DNA of 64,000 nt, taken from Auanema rhodensis (lineage: Eukaryota; Nematoda; Chromadorea; Rhabditida; Rhabditidae). The notes beneath the pieces were generated by a model. The model worked only from the letters and a program-made list of their open reading frames with translations, was not told the DNA's origin and made no database searches. Each line of letters begins with the position of its first letter. The first letter of the stretch is position 1. Location of the stretch: assembly GCA_964057225.1 (NCBI GenBank), contig OZ059899.1, forward strand, positions 5,394,001 to 5,458,000. The letters are read 5' to 3'. This document shows positions 1 to 12,074 of the stretch, one piece after another. Position numbers and translations under genes: made by a program.

Positions 1-525
1 CTCTACTCCATAACCGTGATAGTAGAACTTACAGAATTATATTGTCTGGTGTCATTCTTCTTCTTACATGACTATTCTTATATAGATTGCCTGGCCTTCA
101 TTCATGTATATATTCGTGTATCTTCAGCGTAATAATGGCATTGCCTCAGGCACCTGTATTACTTGATCTTTTTTTGCTTTTCATTTTCCTCCTTATCTTG
201 CGATTCCGTTTGGAGTTTTCTCATTATCACCTCATGGCCTCATTCGTGTTCATCACAGAGCTTTTTGAGCCAGTTTTACCTCAAATCTTTCTCAAATCAC
301 TGCCAGACTATTGCTGAATGTGCTAACTACGTCTTTCTGGATTATCTATCTCCTCATTATCCTTGCTTTTCTTTCGTTTTCTCTTTTCCGTTCAATCTAT
401 ATCACCTGATACATTTGCTTCTAAACAGTCGTCAAGTAGGTCTGATTACGAGATATCAGAAAAACCGAACGCAAACTTCCAAAATCTCTGAATCTTCATC
501 AACTTGTGAAGGCGCTGTAACGTAA
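1..525 (+). other. possible 3' end of a membrane-protein gene (uncertain)
   Basis: The first half kilobase holds hydrophobic reading frames and splice-like sites. A reading from about position 324 gives a hydrophobic stretch (WIIYLLIILAFLSFSLF). If an intron is assumed from about 379 to 429, it continues into a polar tail that begins RQVGLITRYQKNR and ends at a stop at 523-525. The layout of one membrane helix followed by a Ser/Thr-rich tail would suit the end of a serpentine receptor whose body lies outside the window. The exon chain upstream of 320 could not be joined without stops, so this is only a suggestion. Confidence 0.2.
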
Positions 526-2015
526 TAAATATGTTTTTTCATTACTTTATAAAACAATTAATCATGATCATTTTTGTTTTCATATAAAGTAAAAAAAGCC
601 ACACATACAATAAGAATAAATGTGATATGGTTCATAAATTGTCTTCAATATTTGACAGCTGTTGGTGATCTTGAGGGTCAAGTTCAAGCCAGCTGTTCTT
701 GTATTTTCAAAAACTTTTCTCATCGTTCGGCACTTTGCGTCGAAAGAGGAAGAGAAAAGCCGGGAAGATATCCTCACTAGTACATATGCGGCTTCAACTT
801 CGTTGTCATTGTTGGACACATCATATGATATATCTCATTTCATCCATCACAATCAGTGAAGTAACGATCAAACATTTAGATAATAATTATATTATTAGTT
901 AGATAAAGGTGAAATTCTTGTTAATATTGTCTAAATTTTCATCTTAATATCTTAGAATATTAATAACGACATTTGAATTGTCATAGTGTTATGTTTGAAT
1001 GAATATCAGAACTTATGATTAAAACTTATTTAGTTTAATCAAAAAATTTAGAAATGAGAAATGAATTTAACAGTTCATTTTCTCATTTATCGATAAATAA
1101 ATATTTCCTGTCCCGGTTTCCTCTGCCATGTGACTGACAACACTTCTAACAGTGTTGATCAATCATGCCTAATGATTCATGGTGCTTGTGGATAATTCTT
1201 GAAATTTTGCGTACAAATAAACGACGTACTTGGATGTGATAGACTAAAACCATTTTTTTTATTCTCACCTTCAACTTAAATCTTTATTAAAACCTGTATA
1301 GAATTCAATCTATATGTTTTGATATGTGTGATTGTTGTGAAAACATGAATTTCTTTAATATGATATGATAATCATATTTGAATAGCAACAATGTTTTATT
1401 TGGTTAAAAATTAAAATTTTAAATACATATAATGTGTTAATTTAATATATTATATATATTTATAATTATAAATAATATGAGTAAAAAAATTAAAAAAATT
1501 ATATAAGAACAACCGGTCTATTTAAAAATTTATTTCAAAAATGAATAAATCAGTTTACTCATCAGGTCATATGTTAACTGTTTTTCTTTGTTAGTCATTA
1601 AATGAAAACAATTATTTTTAAATAAAAATAATACTGTTTAATATTGCTACATATGTATATAAACTAATTTATATATATATATATATATATTATTTTTAAA
1701 TAATAATTGAATATACATGTGTACATGTTTCATTGATGTTAGTGTTTTCAGTTATCAATCATTCAACTAACCAAGTTTGTTTTACGTATTAGTTATACAT
1801 GGCCTCATCAAAAGATATCGTCTTCATCGTCGTCCGGCAATGTCATCAACCCATCATTACAAATGTTCGTTTACCTTATTAGGAACCTGATTGGGAGACT
1901 ATCTTGAGGCGTGCACAACCATCGTTTCGTCTTTTCCTTCTCTCGCTCCGACCCTCTCATACGTATTCTTCCTTGTCTACTATAACCCGTACTTTTTCAC
2001 ATGTTCACAATCACA

Positions 2016-2016
<1 letters not shown>

Positions 2017-2061
<45 letters not shown>
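2017..2061. repeat. (CT)n microsatellite
   Basis: An almost pure CT dinucleotide tract of roughly 45 nt lies in a longer pyrimidine-rich stretch that runs to about 2135. It ends just upstream of a splice-acceptor-like TTTTTAACAG. Confidence 0.9.
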
Positions 2062-2066
<5 letters not shown>

Positions 2067-2142
2067 TCTCTCTTTTTCTCTTCTTGCATCTTTCTCTTTC
2101 CCTCTTTTCTCATTCTTTTCTCTCCTCCGTTCTTTTTAACAG

Positions 2143-2322
2143 GAGAGTCTTCTCTGCCATCACCAGCCTTCAGTCCATATAACTATCCGCATCGCCTTAA
2201 CCCCACCCCATCTCCTATTTTCACCCGACATCACCACCATCACCCAAAATGAAGACGACCACGACGATGACGATGACAATGAAGTTGACGATGCCGACCC
2301 CATGTTGTTCCATTTTCGGGCG
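2143..2322 (+). other. weak candidate coding exon with acidic stretch
   Basis: A 180-nt segment sits between an acceptor-like TTTTTAACAG and a donor-like GCG|GTATTA. It is open for all 60 codons in the frame starting at its first base, and it is clearly richer in G+C than its surroundings. The second half encodes an acidic run (EDDHDDDDDNEVDDAD) followed by PMLFHFRA. A second frame reads as a Pro/Ser/His-rich peptide and stops at about 2250. No start codon or neighbouring exon could be linked, so it may be an orphan exon or chance. Confidence 0.2.
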
Positions 2323-2910
2323 GTATTAACCTCTGTTTTCTACATTCAATCGAGTATTTCATTTTTCTAATTCCATATGTATCATCGTGTACAAGCTATT
2401 CTTGTCCACATACATATCTCAAGTACTGGAATTCTTTTAAAAAGCTCACAGTTCAAACATCATCATGTACTATTTTCGCTGTCATCATTATTATCTTTTT
2501 ACTTTTTATATACTATTCAATACAAATCTAATCATTCAACTTGATTAATAGTAAAATTGATCTAACATTCATTCTGTTATTCCCTTCCACGTTTTCAATC
2601 ATAAGATTCAATAAGCCACTTCAACATGTTTTTGATTGTCTTTTATTCATCAATATATTATTTTAAACATAAAAAATTAATAAGAACCAGATCATTTTTT
2701 TCAAAATAAGAACTATTACTGTAGTTCCGTATAAATCTTCTAATATAAATTTTAATTTATTTACTAAACAAAAATAAATTCTAAGTTTTCCTAAATTCAC
2801 TATTAAAATATGTTTGATTTTTTTATCATTACTTATATAATTTATGTGATGATTTTCAAGATTTTAATTATAGCAAGATAGGATATTTAATTTTGATAAG
2901 CTTATATATG

Positions 2911-2916
<6 letters not shown>

Positions 2917-2983
<67 letters not shown>
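2917..2983. repeat. (TA)n microsatellite
   Basis: An uninterrupted TA tract of about 65 nt in AT-rich intergenic DNA. It can form a cruciform because it is self-complementary. Confidence 0.9.
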
Positions 2984-2987
<4 letters not shown>

Positions 2988-5176
2988 TTAACAAATTAAT
3001 AATTATTTATTTAGTTTTACCGATTACTGAGAAATATTATTTTTATATTTAATTATTATTTACATAAATTCATTAAACATGTGGCTGAATATGTTACATA
3101 GATTAGAGCATTTTCTTATCATGTTTCAGTTGTTATGATAGTTTATTGAACTTATTGTACTAAAAAAAATTATGATTAAAGACAAAAGTAATGTGTAAAT
3201 TTGAAATAATATGAAAGATAACAGAAAATGTTTTAAAGTTTATATATAAATATGTATGTATTAAGTTATCACAATCAGTTTCAACAAAAAAATTAATTAC
3301 AAGATAACAGAATATTTTAAAATTATTTTATTTTACTCAATTCTTTATGTGTTTTTATCAGTTCCTATATATATATTATATATATATAAAATCTTATTTT
3401 GTTTATATGTAATATATAAAATTATTTATTAAAATATTTATTTACATTTATAAAATTTCTTTTTTTTCTTCAATTTTTGAAATATTTAATCTTATATAAT
3501 CAGCATAGCATTTCATAAACAGATAACAATTATGCTATGATTCTACTCCCATACAATCGTTTGATAGAAACTGATTTCTGATTTTTCAAACATGTAGTTT
3601 CAAATGAAAAAATGCTTTTCAAGTAGGGTACAACTTTGCCTGCTCAGCTCAAAGAATAGTTTCTGAGTGAGTGGAAGATTAAGTGATGTGAACCTTCTTC
3701 TTCTTTTTCTGTCATGCTTATCTCTGTCTCTGTCACATTCTTGTCGGGTATAACCGCAGAAACATTCATTTGTTTTATTCAGACATGATAATCTTAATCA
3801 TTCGTGCAATATTGAACCGTTTCTGAACTCGTGGGAGCTGAATCGCTTTAATGTATCAGGGCTCCACCTCCTTTTAACACCATGGATAATGGGTCTGTCT
3901 GCTTTCTTCTAGTTGCCTTTCTTATACATATCATCCTATATGCTCATCATGTTATATGTAATAATGTTGTTACTACTACTATGATATGATGTTATTGCTA
4001 CTTGTTCACATCCATTGAGCGAACAAATCAGACATGGGCTGGTTTTCATCTGATTCGGCCACTGTCTGACTCGGCTACACAGTCCCCGTTGTTTTCACGG
4101 ATAATTTCCGTTAATTTCATTCACCATTTTCCATGATTGTTCCCATTGCAAATGAACATTTTTTTTGCATCTTTTCGTATCAACTTTTCCATTCAATTCG
4201 TGAATTAGCCACGCCCTTGGTTATTCACAATTTCGTTACGAGACCATATATACACTAAGAAAGCGTAACTCTGATTGCTTGAAACAGTGAAGCCATCAAA
4301 GTACCGTTCAATCGTTATGCATATTATTTATCTTAAACTATAATAAACATATAATATACTTAATCATTCATATTTTTATTATTAATATGATTGAAAGTAA
4401 ATATGTGTTCTTATGTGGCAATTTCTCCATTTGTAACGTTTTTTGTCTTCATTTTTATTATCAAAATATTCTAAATATGTCATAAAATCTCGTTATCGTC
4501 ATCAAATCGTCATATCTCGAATTGCTTAATATATAGTTTGTGTTATTCTTAATCAAATGATCAAGCAAACTTTTTCAGACAAATTTTTTTCTTTACAAAA
4601 CCAACCAAACAAACAAACATTTGTTAATTCATTCCCAAATAAACCAAAATCTTTTAAACTTTGACTAACCCATTCAGCTGGGTAAGGATCAGACATCATT
4701 TTTGACGAACTCTATTATTTGTGGTAAATTTTGATCGTACATAAGATAAACTACCTCTTTTTGTATGTTTTTATATTTTTTTTTATGCCTAAGTCTTCTT
4801 TACTATTTTTCTAAATTGATTTTTTAATATTTTATTATTTAAATGCATTGTATTAATATTTCTGATTATTATTGATTATTAATCACCAGAAACATTAATC
4901 TTTTTTTGTGTATAAGAAGTGTCGGAGTAGATAATTAATAAAATAACCTGATAATGACCCGTAGATTTACGTGAAGAAACGTGCGAATTATTGTATTTCA
5001 TGCAGATGTTCTAAGCGGTTATTCTTGCCACTTTTGAATCTCTCGATCTCTTTCCTACTCTCTTTCAACCTCTATCTTTCCCTCTCCTTCTCTAATTCTC
5101 TCTCTTTCTCTCTATCTCATTCTATCTTTTCGTATTCTCTATCTATTCCCTTTCCTTTAATTTTGCGCTCTCCAGC

Positions 5177-5350
5177 ATGGTATCAGACAGCCTATCAGCA
5201 AGTCAACCATCACCATCATCACACATTCTTTCAGTTTCTCCTCGCTTCAAACCTGTTCATCATCAGAAGTTAGATGACAGACAGACAGACAATCAGGCAG
5301 ACAGCATGGGCGTTTCCCATCTTCTGAACTCCGCACAAGAATCCTTCTTC
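5177..5350 (+). other. weak candidate 5' coding exon (Ser/His/Gln-rich)
   Basis: An ATG at 5177 follows an acceptor-like CTCTCCAG within two bases. It opens a polar frame that begins MVSDSLSASQPSPSSH and continues RFKPVHHQKLDDRQTD. The frame then runs into pyrimidine-rich, Phe/Leu-coding sequence that looks non-coding. The polar part resembles a low-complexity N-terminus of a regulatory protein. No clear donor site was found, so the assignment is weak. Confidence 0.2.
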
Positions 5351-7252
5351 TTCCTCTTCCTCGTCATCTTTGTCATCTTGTTCTACCTTTACCTCGTACA
5401 CCACCTCCTACTCGTTGTTCTTACTTCTCTCCACATTTTACTTCATCTTTTCGACTCCTTTTCCCATCATCGCCTCATCATCCTCGTCATCTTTGTCAAT
5501 TTTCACGCAATTGTTCTCCGCAATCAACCTCCAACTTTTGTCTTTTTTTATTGTCCAATCCTTTTATAGTTTTCTTACATTTCGAATGAGATTTTCAAAA
5601 ACCCTCGTTTTAGTACAAACATAGTTTGAATTTCTTTCTTTTATTTGTTTCATTCATTACCATTTTGCACTTTTTTTTTGAAAAATGAAGCTCTGATATT
5701 TATTTATCATTGTTCTATCATATATAAATGAATATTTAACATCAAGAAATGTCTAAAGTATTTTTATAATTTCTTTTGGTTTTCAAGTATTTTTACCTTC
5801 TTTTCATAAAATAAAAAATATTTTATAGATGACAGAATTGAGATTTCGTGTATCCCCATATTACTTATGACTGAAATATGGCAGTTACTGGCTTATGCTG
5901 TCAGATCATGCAAACCACCTAGGGTATAAGGCAAATGATTGTCTTAGCCTATTTCTCATTCAGTAAACCCTTCATCTTTGTCTGTATTCGAACACACACT
6001 ATGAAAATCCTTTTATTTCTTCAATACCTTCATCATCATCAATGATTCTTATCCTCTCTTTTCTTTTTTAATCTTTCATTCATTCATATTCACACCCACA
6101 CACACACACACACACATACATAACGCTCTTCTCGTAGTTTTTAAATTGTTTTATTCTTTAATTGAAATATTTATTAAATATTCTATATCATAATATTATC
6201 AGATAACTTTCTTTCTACTTTCTCTTCATCATCCTTTATTCATATTTTGATGTTGTCTCCAACATTTGTGTTTGTTTTCTCATCTTACTTTCCGTATTAG
6301 TCAAGACATTTAACTTTAAGTTTTTCCTTTATTTTCTTTTTATTTTATGATATCATCTTTATATAGATATAGAGGTATATCTTATAATCTTTATTAATAT
6401 AATTTCTAATTGTACTTTCTTTAAATATTCGATTCGTTCGTTTATATAGAAAGTTTAATATTAATTATTATAATTTAAATGTTTATTTTCTTTTATATTT
6501 CTTATTTGACCCCTAAAATAATCTTTTTTTTATATATTTATATTATATTTTACTTTAAATCTTCTTATGTATTATATAATCAGGATTATATATTTCTTAT
6601 ATGAATATTTTTCAAAACTATAAGGTCATTCAACAATTTTTTTTTCGTTTTCATATTCTTATTCTTCTGTTTTGTATATTAATTCTCTTTTGAAGATTTG
6701 TTTCCGTTTAATACCTTATCTTTCTATATATTGCACTTCAAAAATTCATTGGTCTTCCAACTGTTCACAGTTCCAGCTCTTTGTCATTTTTCTTTTCCCT
6801 CTTTATCTTCTTCTTTATTTCTATTTTCCTCTTCTTTTCTCTGCATCTCTCATTTTTCAATGAAATAAATTTAAAAAAACACCAAAAGACCTCCGAAAGT
6901 AAAGTTTTCTTTTCCTACCTACTCCTTGAAAATCGTCTTTGTTTTTATCATTTTGCAATACTAAAGTCATCACTATTCACCTCAGACTGCCTTTGTTAGG
7001 CTAGGTCAGTAGAAATGGTTGAAGGAACACTGTCCATCGTTGCTTGTCTTCTTGCAATACTGCCATAGGAAGTGGGCGACCCCAGCCTCACCTTCTTTTC
7101 ACTCAGACCTTTTCGTGTTATCTGCCACGCCCAAGGACGATGGACGTCCAACTTTCTTCGGTGTTTACTTCATTCTTTTCATTTCTTTTTAAAATTAATA
7201 AAAAAATGCAACAGCATGAATTTCAGTGAGAATTTCAAAGACAAAGAAAAAC

Positions 7253-7258
7253 GTGAGA

Positions 7259-7337
<79 letters not shown>
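7253..7337. repeat. (GA)n microsatellite
   Basis: A GA dinucleotide tract of about 85 nt with a few interruptions, in a purine-rich stretch that continues to about 7365. Confidence 0.9.
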
Positions 7338-7340
<3 letters not shown>

Positions 7341-8807
7341 TAAAAAAAGAAAGAGATAGAGAAAGACTAAGCTTTACTATAATGTTTCATGTTACTTTCT
7401 TAGCTTAACATAACAATAGTTTTTGAATAATTTTTCAAAGAAAATCGTTGATTTTGCCATCTTCGAACATGAAATCTAAATTTCTAAATCACTGATTTCT
7501 TTCTGGACAATTGCTGTCGTCTCAAAACTTAAGTTTTTCTTTTGCTAACCGTTCAAAAATCGTCCATAACAATCGAAAAATCATTGTCGGTCTTTTAGTT
7601 TTGTCCGACTGTCGTCTGCCAGTCCGATTGTCGGATAGTTGTGTTGCCACTCTTGGACGGTTGTCGATTAAACTTGTTTCTGTTTCTCTTGGTAATTATG
7701 GTTGGGCATTCCCATACTTTTAGTGTTGTAAATTATTATCTTCATCATCATCATAATCATTATAAAATTATAATTAGATGACAACTGTTATCATGTAGAC
7801 AGTATATTCGGAGTATTCTTATAAAATGTTTCACATCTTCTTATTCATAAATTTGTTCAAATTCTAATTTTTCTATAGTTTTATATGATAAGATGTTGCC
7901 CACATATAATCAATCGCTCTCTGTATCTACTAATCACAGTTCGAATTTTGGACGACAACTTCTGATGATGAACACGTTTGAGCTGACGATGAACGGAACG
8001 CTTCAGATGAGAGGCGATTTCGGCGGTCTAGAACTTGGTCCAAAAGTTATGATCATCTGATGTGAGATCGATGAAAGAAGAACTTGTTTTCCTTATATGT
8101 CATCACCCAGTTAGCTCTGCTTGTCACACGAATCTCCAGCTTCGCCTCTTTCTCTCTCTCTTTTTCCTCTCTTTAATTCTTTTCCCCTCTACGACTCTCT
8201 CTTTTTATATTTTCTGTCAATATCTCTATTCTAGTCTATCTGCTATCAAAACTGTTCTACAAGCCCTCAAGCTATATTCCTCGTTTTTATGTTTCCCCGA
8301 GGCTGTGTGTCTTGAACATGTGTATTCTCACTCTCTATACAACACATATAGTCTCAAAATTTTAACTAGAAAATCAGAAAAAAAAATTGTTTGTATTCCA
8401 ATATTCTATATCATGAACCTATGTATTATTATCTTTGTCATCATTATCATCCATTCATCGAATACATCTCTTTTCAATTCTTTAGGTCCTTTCTTTAGAT
8501 TGAAAAGCCATATCTGAAATCAGTTTATCACCTTGTTCACAACGGCTAGTTCTTACATTTGAAGTACATGTATTAGCTTTTGCAAATCATCTGATGCCTT
8601 TAATCCTATTACAAAAAAACTTTTCTTTATCGATTTTCAGCGTTTAACATCTGAAAAAGTCGATGATAATCTCAGGAATATAAAAAAAACGGAAATGCCC
8701 AATTAAGGACATTAGTTTGCAAAAGACTAAAGGAGAATGAACAAGGCCTAGCACCTACGTCGTCTTCTATCCCGCCCTCTCTACATGCGCCTCTCAGATC
8801 ATCAACT

Positions 8808-9206
8808 TCAATGTTCATGATGTCGTTTTAGATATCTTCGTTGTTCGATGTCGACGTCGTCTTTGTACGATGTTGTTTCGATGTTGACAGTGACATTGCC
8901 GACGACATGATGTCGTCGTGGGTGCTGCGCTTCAGAAGATGAAAATTCAGCAGCAGCGTTAACGTCGACAACGCATCTCTGAAAGCCAAAAGGTCATCTG
9001 GGGCGTGGTTGGGACATCAACCACACAGCAGCAAGTTGTATTCCTGTCCTTTTCTCTCTTCCTCTCCCTCTCTCTTTTTCTCTCTTTTTCAGTTCAGGAA
9101 CTCCTCCCTCTTTCCCTGTCTCCCTCTTCCCTTCTTCAACCACAACCCGTAACCCATTCACAGTTCCAATAGAACGTACTCTTTTCAACTTTTCAATGTC
9201 TCCCAC
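8808..9206 (-). CDS. weak candidate two-exon gene, unknown product
   Basis: On the minus strand an ATG at 9206 opens a charged frame starting MGDIEKLKRVRSIGTV. It runs through a Lys/Glu/Arg-rich, partly GA-repeat segment to a donor-like GT at 9026. A 48-nt intron (8979-9026) with a good acceptor (GGCTTTCAG) leads in phase to a 57-codon exon, with stop at 8808-8810. That exon encodes a polar segment including VGNVTVNIETTSYKDDVD. Both exon lengths (180 and 171 nt) are multiples of three and the intron length is typical of the window. No family is recognised, and the first exon could be a translated polypurine tract. Confidence 0.25.
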
Positions 9207-9831
9207 CCCCTCTTTCTCTCTTCTATCTCTATCTAATACTAACGACCCATTTGTTCATCTTTTTTTTTCATTTTTCATCATTAAAAATTTGGAATATACG
9301 CCATAAAACTTCTTGATAAGCTTTACCACTCTATCCGGGCCATCGTTGTCAAGTTAGGCTTCGTCGCCTATCAGTTCATCGTCTTAGAAGTATCTTATGA
9401 AGATTGCTAATTCTCCTATTTCATTTAATCTGTCAATATAATTTTTATTTTCATCAACTAAATAGATTGTTTTTCTATTAATTTAAAAAAAAAAAGATTT
9501 ATTTCATCTCAATTAACCCGGCAACAAGTTATAATTCTTACACATTCACATAGGGAGATCAATCCAAGTTGCTGCTTAAACAATACTGAATGTATTTTTA
9601 TTATTTTTTATTCTTTACGAACAGTTTTTTACTACATTTTGGAAAAACAAGAAAAGTTTTAAAATTTGCGTCATCTCCTAACCTCGTCTTCAGTTTTTAT
9701 TTTATTTTTTCAATAATTTGCTTTTTGATGTCTTCGTCCATTTTGTCGTATTTTCTTCCTCTTCCACTTCGATATGTTCAACCACTAATCGCAAGTTTGT
9801 TGATTTCAGAATCATCTCTCAGCCGGTCTGG

Positions 9832-12012
9832 ATGATTAACAACACCGGCAGCTCATTCGAATCGACAGTTCAGTCGTCGTCGAGTTCATCGACAACAACA
9901 TTTTCAGTGGAAAATGTTGTGCATATTCCTAATAAGCCACGACTATCCATTGATGCCACTGCCCGAGCCACCAATACTATTAGGCTGTCCCCCGGCTTCT
10001 TAGAAACAGGTTCGAAATACAAACTAAATTTTTATTTTTAATAAATTAACATATTTATATAAATATCTCTATATTTAACTTTACAATAATAATGTTATAT
10101 ACTATATGGCATAAATTAAATTTATTCTTTACTTAATTTGCACTTAAGCCAAGTTACTAAATTCAGTGGGAGTAAATTTCACGTGAATATATTGTGTAAA
10201 AGTTCACATTGAACTCATTAAAGTTTAAAAAATAACATTTGAAATACGAAAAATGTTGTTTTTAAGGTTAATATTCAAATATCTATAAAATAACTTTTTT
10301 TTTCTGATATGGTTGATTTTCTGTAGGATTACGGTAGCCTACCGTAACCCATTCATAAATACAATATTCAATTGTTTTATTACCGTTGACAACCTAATAT
10401 CATCATCAACATCATGCTAATAGCTTTTCAAAAATATTCTTCTTTTTTTTCTTTTTTTAATTTCTTTTTTGTTGACAAAAACGTTATTATTCTATCATTT
10501 GTCAAATCAAATCAATGTTTCAGTTGCTTCTGGAAGTAAAGATGACGAAATTTCCAGACGAATACATGAGGCTACTAGACGTTATAATCAGTTTGGAGCT
10601 CAGTTTTTTGAACGGTTTGATAAATCATAATTTTAATCAATTAAAATCATATTTATAGGTTTCGGGAAGAATTGAATGGATCATCAGCAACATATGACCG
10701 ATTGAGAAGTAACTCATTGAGACGACGGCTAAGTAAGGTAAGCATCATATATCATTTATCGAAATTACTGCGAATGGGAGTAATAGGTGTGGGCGGGCAA
10801 TAGAGTGGCATTCCACGATGAATGTTACAGACGTTCGCTGATTATCTGTACTTTCGTCTCATCCTACTCCTACCTGATAATATTGCTTCCCCCCAATATG
10901 ATCAATCAACTGCCGTTCGCTGCCGTAACATCTTTAGCAAAAAAAGGTTTTCTATTCGTTCTGAAATCGTTTCGGCACCCTTAAAATCATTAAATCTGGT
11001 AGGGAACGAGCCTATGAACTCCGAGGGTTCTGCCTTATGGCTGACTGGTTGTCAGCATAGCGGAAGAGCCACACCCTGTTGGGTGGAGTAGACGACGATC
11101 TTCTGGTCAACGTCGTCAAGTATACGGTAGTTGATCGGAGTGAGCGAAGATGAGATGCCATAATGCAGACATCGTCTTTATCAGAATGAAGAGGAACAGG
11201 ACAATGACGACAAGGCATCAGACAGAGGATGTTCTCCAGAGTGATCATTCACGGCAACGACTACGAGGCATCATCATTTGTCATTAGCATCGATGCTAAT
11301 CAACGTGATAGTTGCGTGTAGATCAATTCAATTCATGAGATTCATGTTTTTTTATCTTGTAGCTGATAGAGGGAGGATGAGACAGACAGAGAAAGAAAGA
11401 AAGAGAAATATAAGAGTGAGAAGTACGAGAGAGAAAGTGGAAATCTGAATCACGTCGTTACTAGCTACGTAGGTCTATGTATCGATGATTCTAGAAAATT
11501 CTAGAGTTCGACCAAAGGTATTTAGATAAGCAAAGTATAAAAGAAACATCTTAATGAAGGATTGATTAAACACCATATCGAGAAGCATTTGAAAAAATCA
11601 TGGATGGCGAACATATACGTTTGATCAATTTACACAACCTATATTTCTCAAATTTTTGTTCTATAAATAGGAACTGGTATCTTCTCATTTTATCTCTCTA
11701 TCTCTCGCTCTCCCTCTATATCTCTCTTTCCTCTATTTTCTCCTTATCCTTTCCATCCCCTCTCTCTATCAATCATATCTCGTTCTCTATTCATCAGAAA
11801 GCTCTTTATTTTTGCATGAACAACATCACAAATCGTTAACTTCATGGAATGAGTTGAGATGAAAATGTCTGTATGGATGCGGTAGACGCCTTCTATGTTC
11901 TTTTCGTTTTAACTCCACCCCCAATGGTATTTCTCTTTCTCTATTTCTTTCCGAATATCGCAACTTTACTCTATCTTTCTTTATAAGAAACCCATGATTC
12001 TATTGAACAAAT

Positions 12013-12074
<62 letters not shown>

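Larger units (their letters stand above)
526..9831. other. gene-poor region with simple repeats
   Basis: No confident gene is visible over this 9.3 kb. The sequence is about 70-75% A+T, with long pyrimidine-rich stretches that switch to purine-rich ones. It includes several microsatellites, listed separately, and short islands of higher G+C near 2.15-2.33, 5.17-5.35, 7.94-8.07 and 8.76-9.20 kb. Some islands have open frames with splice-like borders and are listed as weak candidates. The Leu/Ser repeats that translate from CT tracts are not protein genes. The stretch may contain upstream exons or control regions of the KLF gene that follows. Confidence 0.6.

Noticed and set aside
1891-2252. 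Open frames of 80-90 codons with long Leu-Ser repeats
   Set aside because: They are translations of a CT microsatellite and its pyrimidine-rich flanks, with no start context or conserved sequence.
7072-7408. Arg-Glu repeat open frames
   Set aside because: They are translations of a GA microsatellite.
7936-8069. Short frame with NFGRQLLMMNTFELTMNG after an acceptor-like CACAG
   Set aside because: It is somewhat protein-like and GC-richer, but only about 45 codons, with no in-phase upstream exon found. It is too weak to list as a gene.
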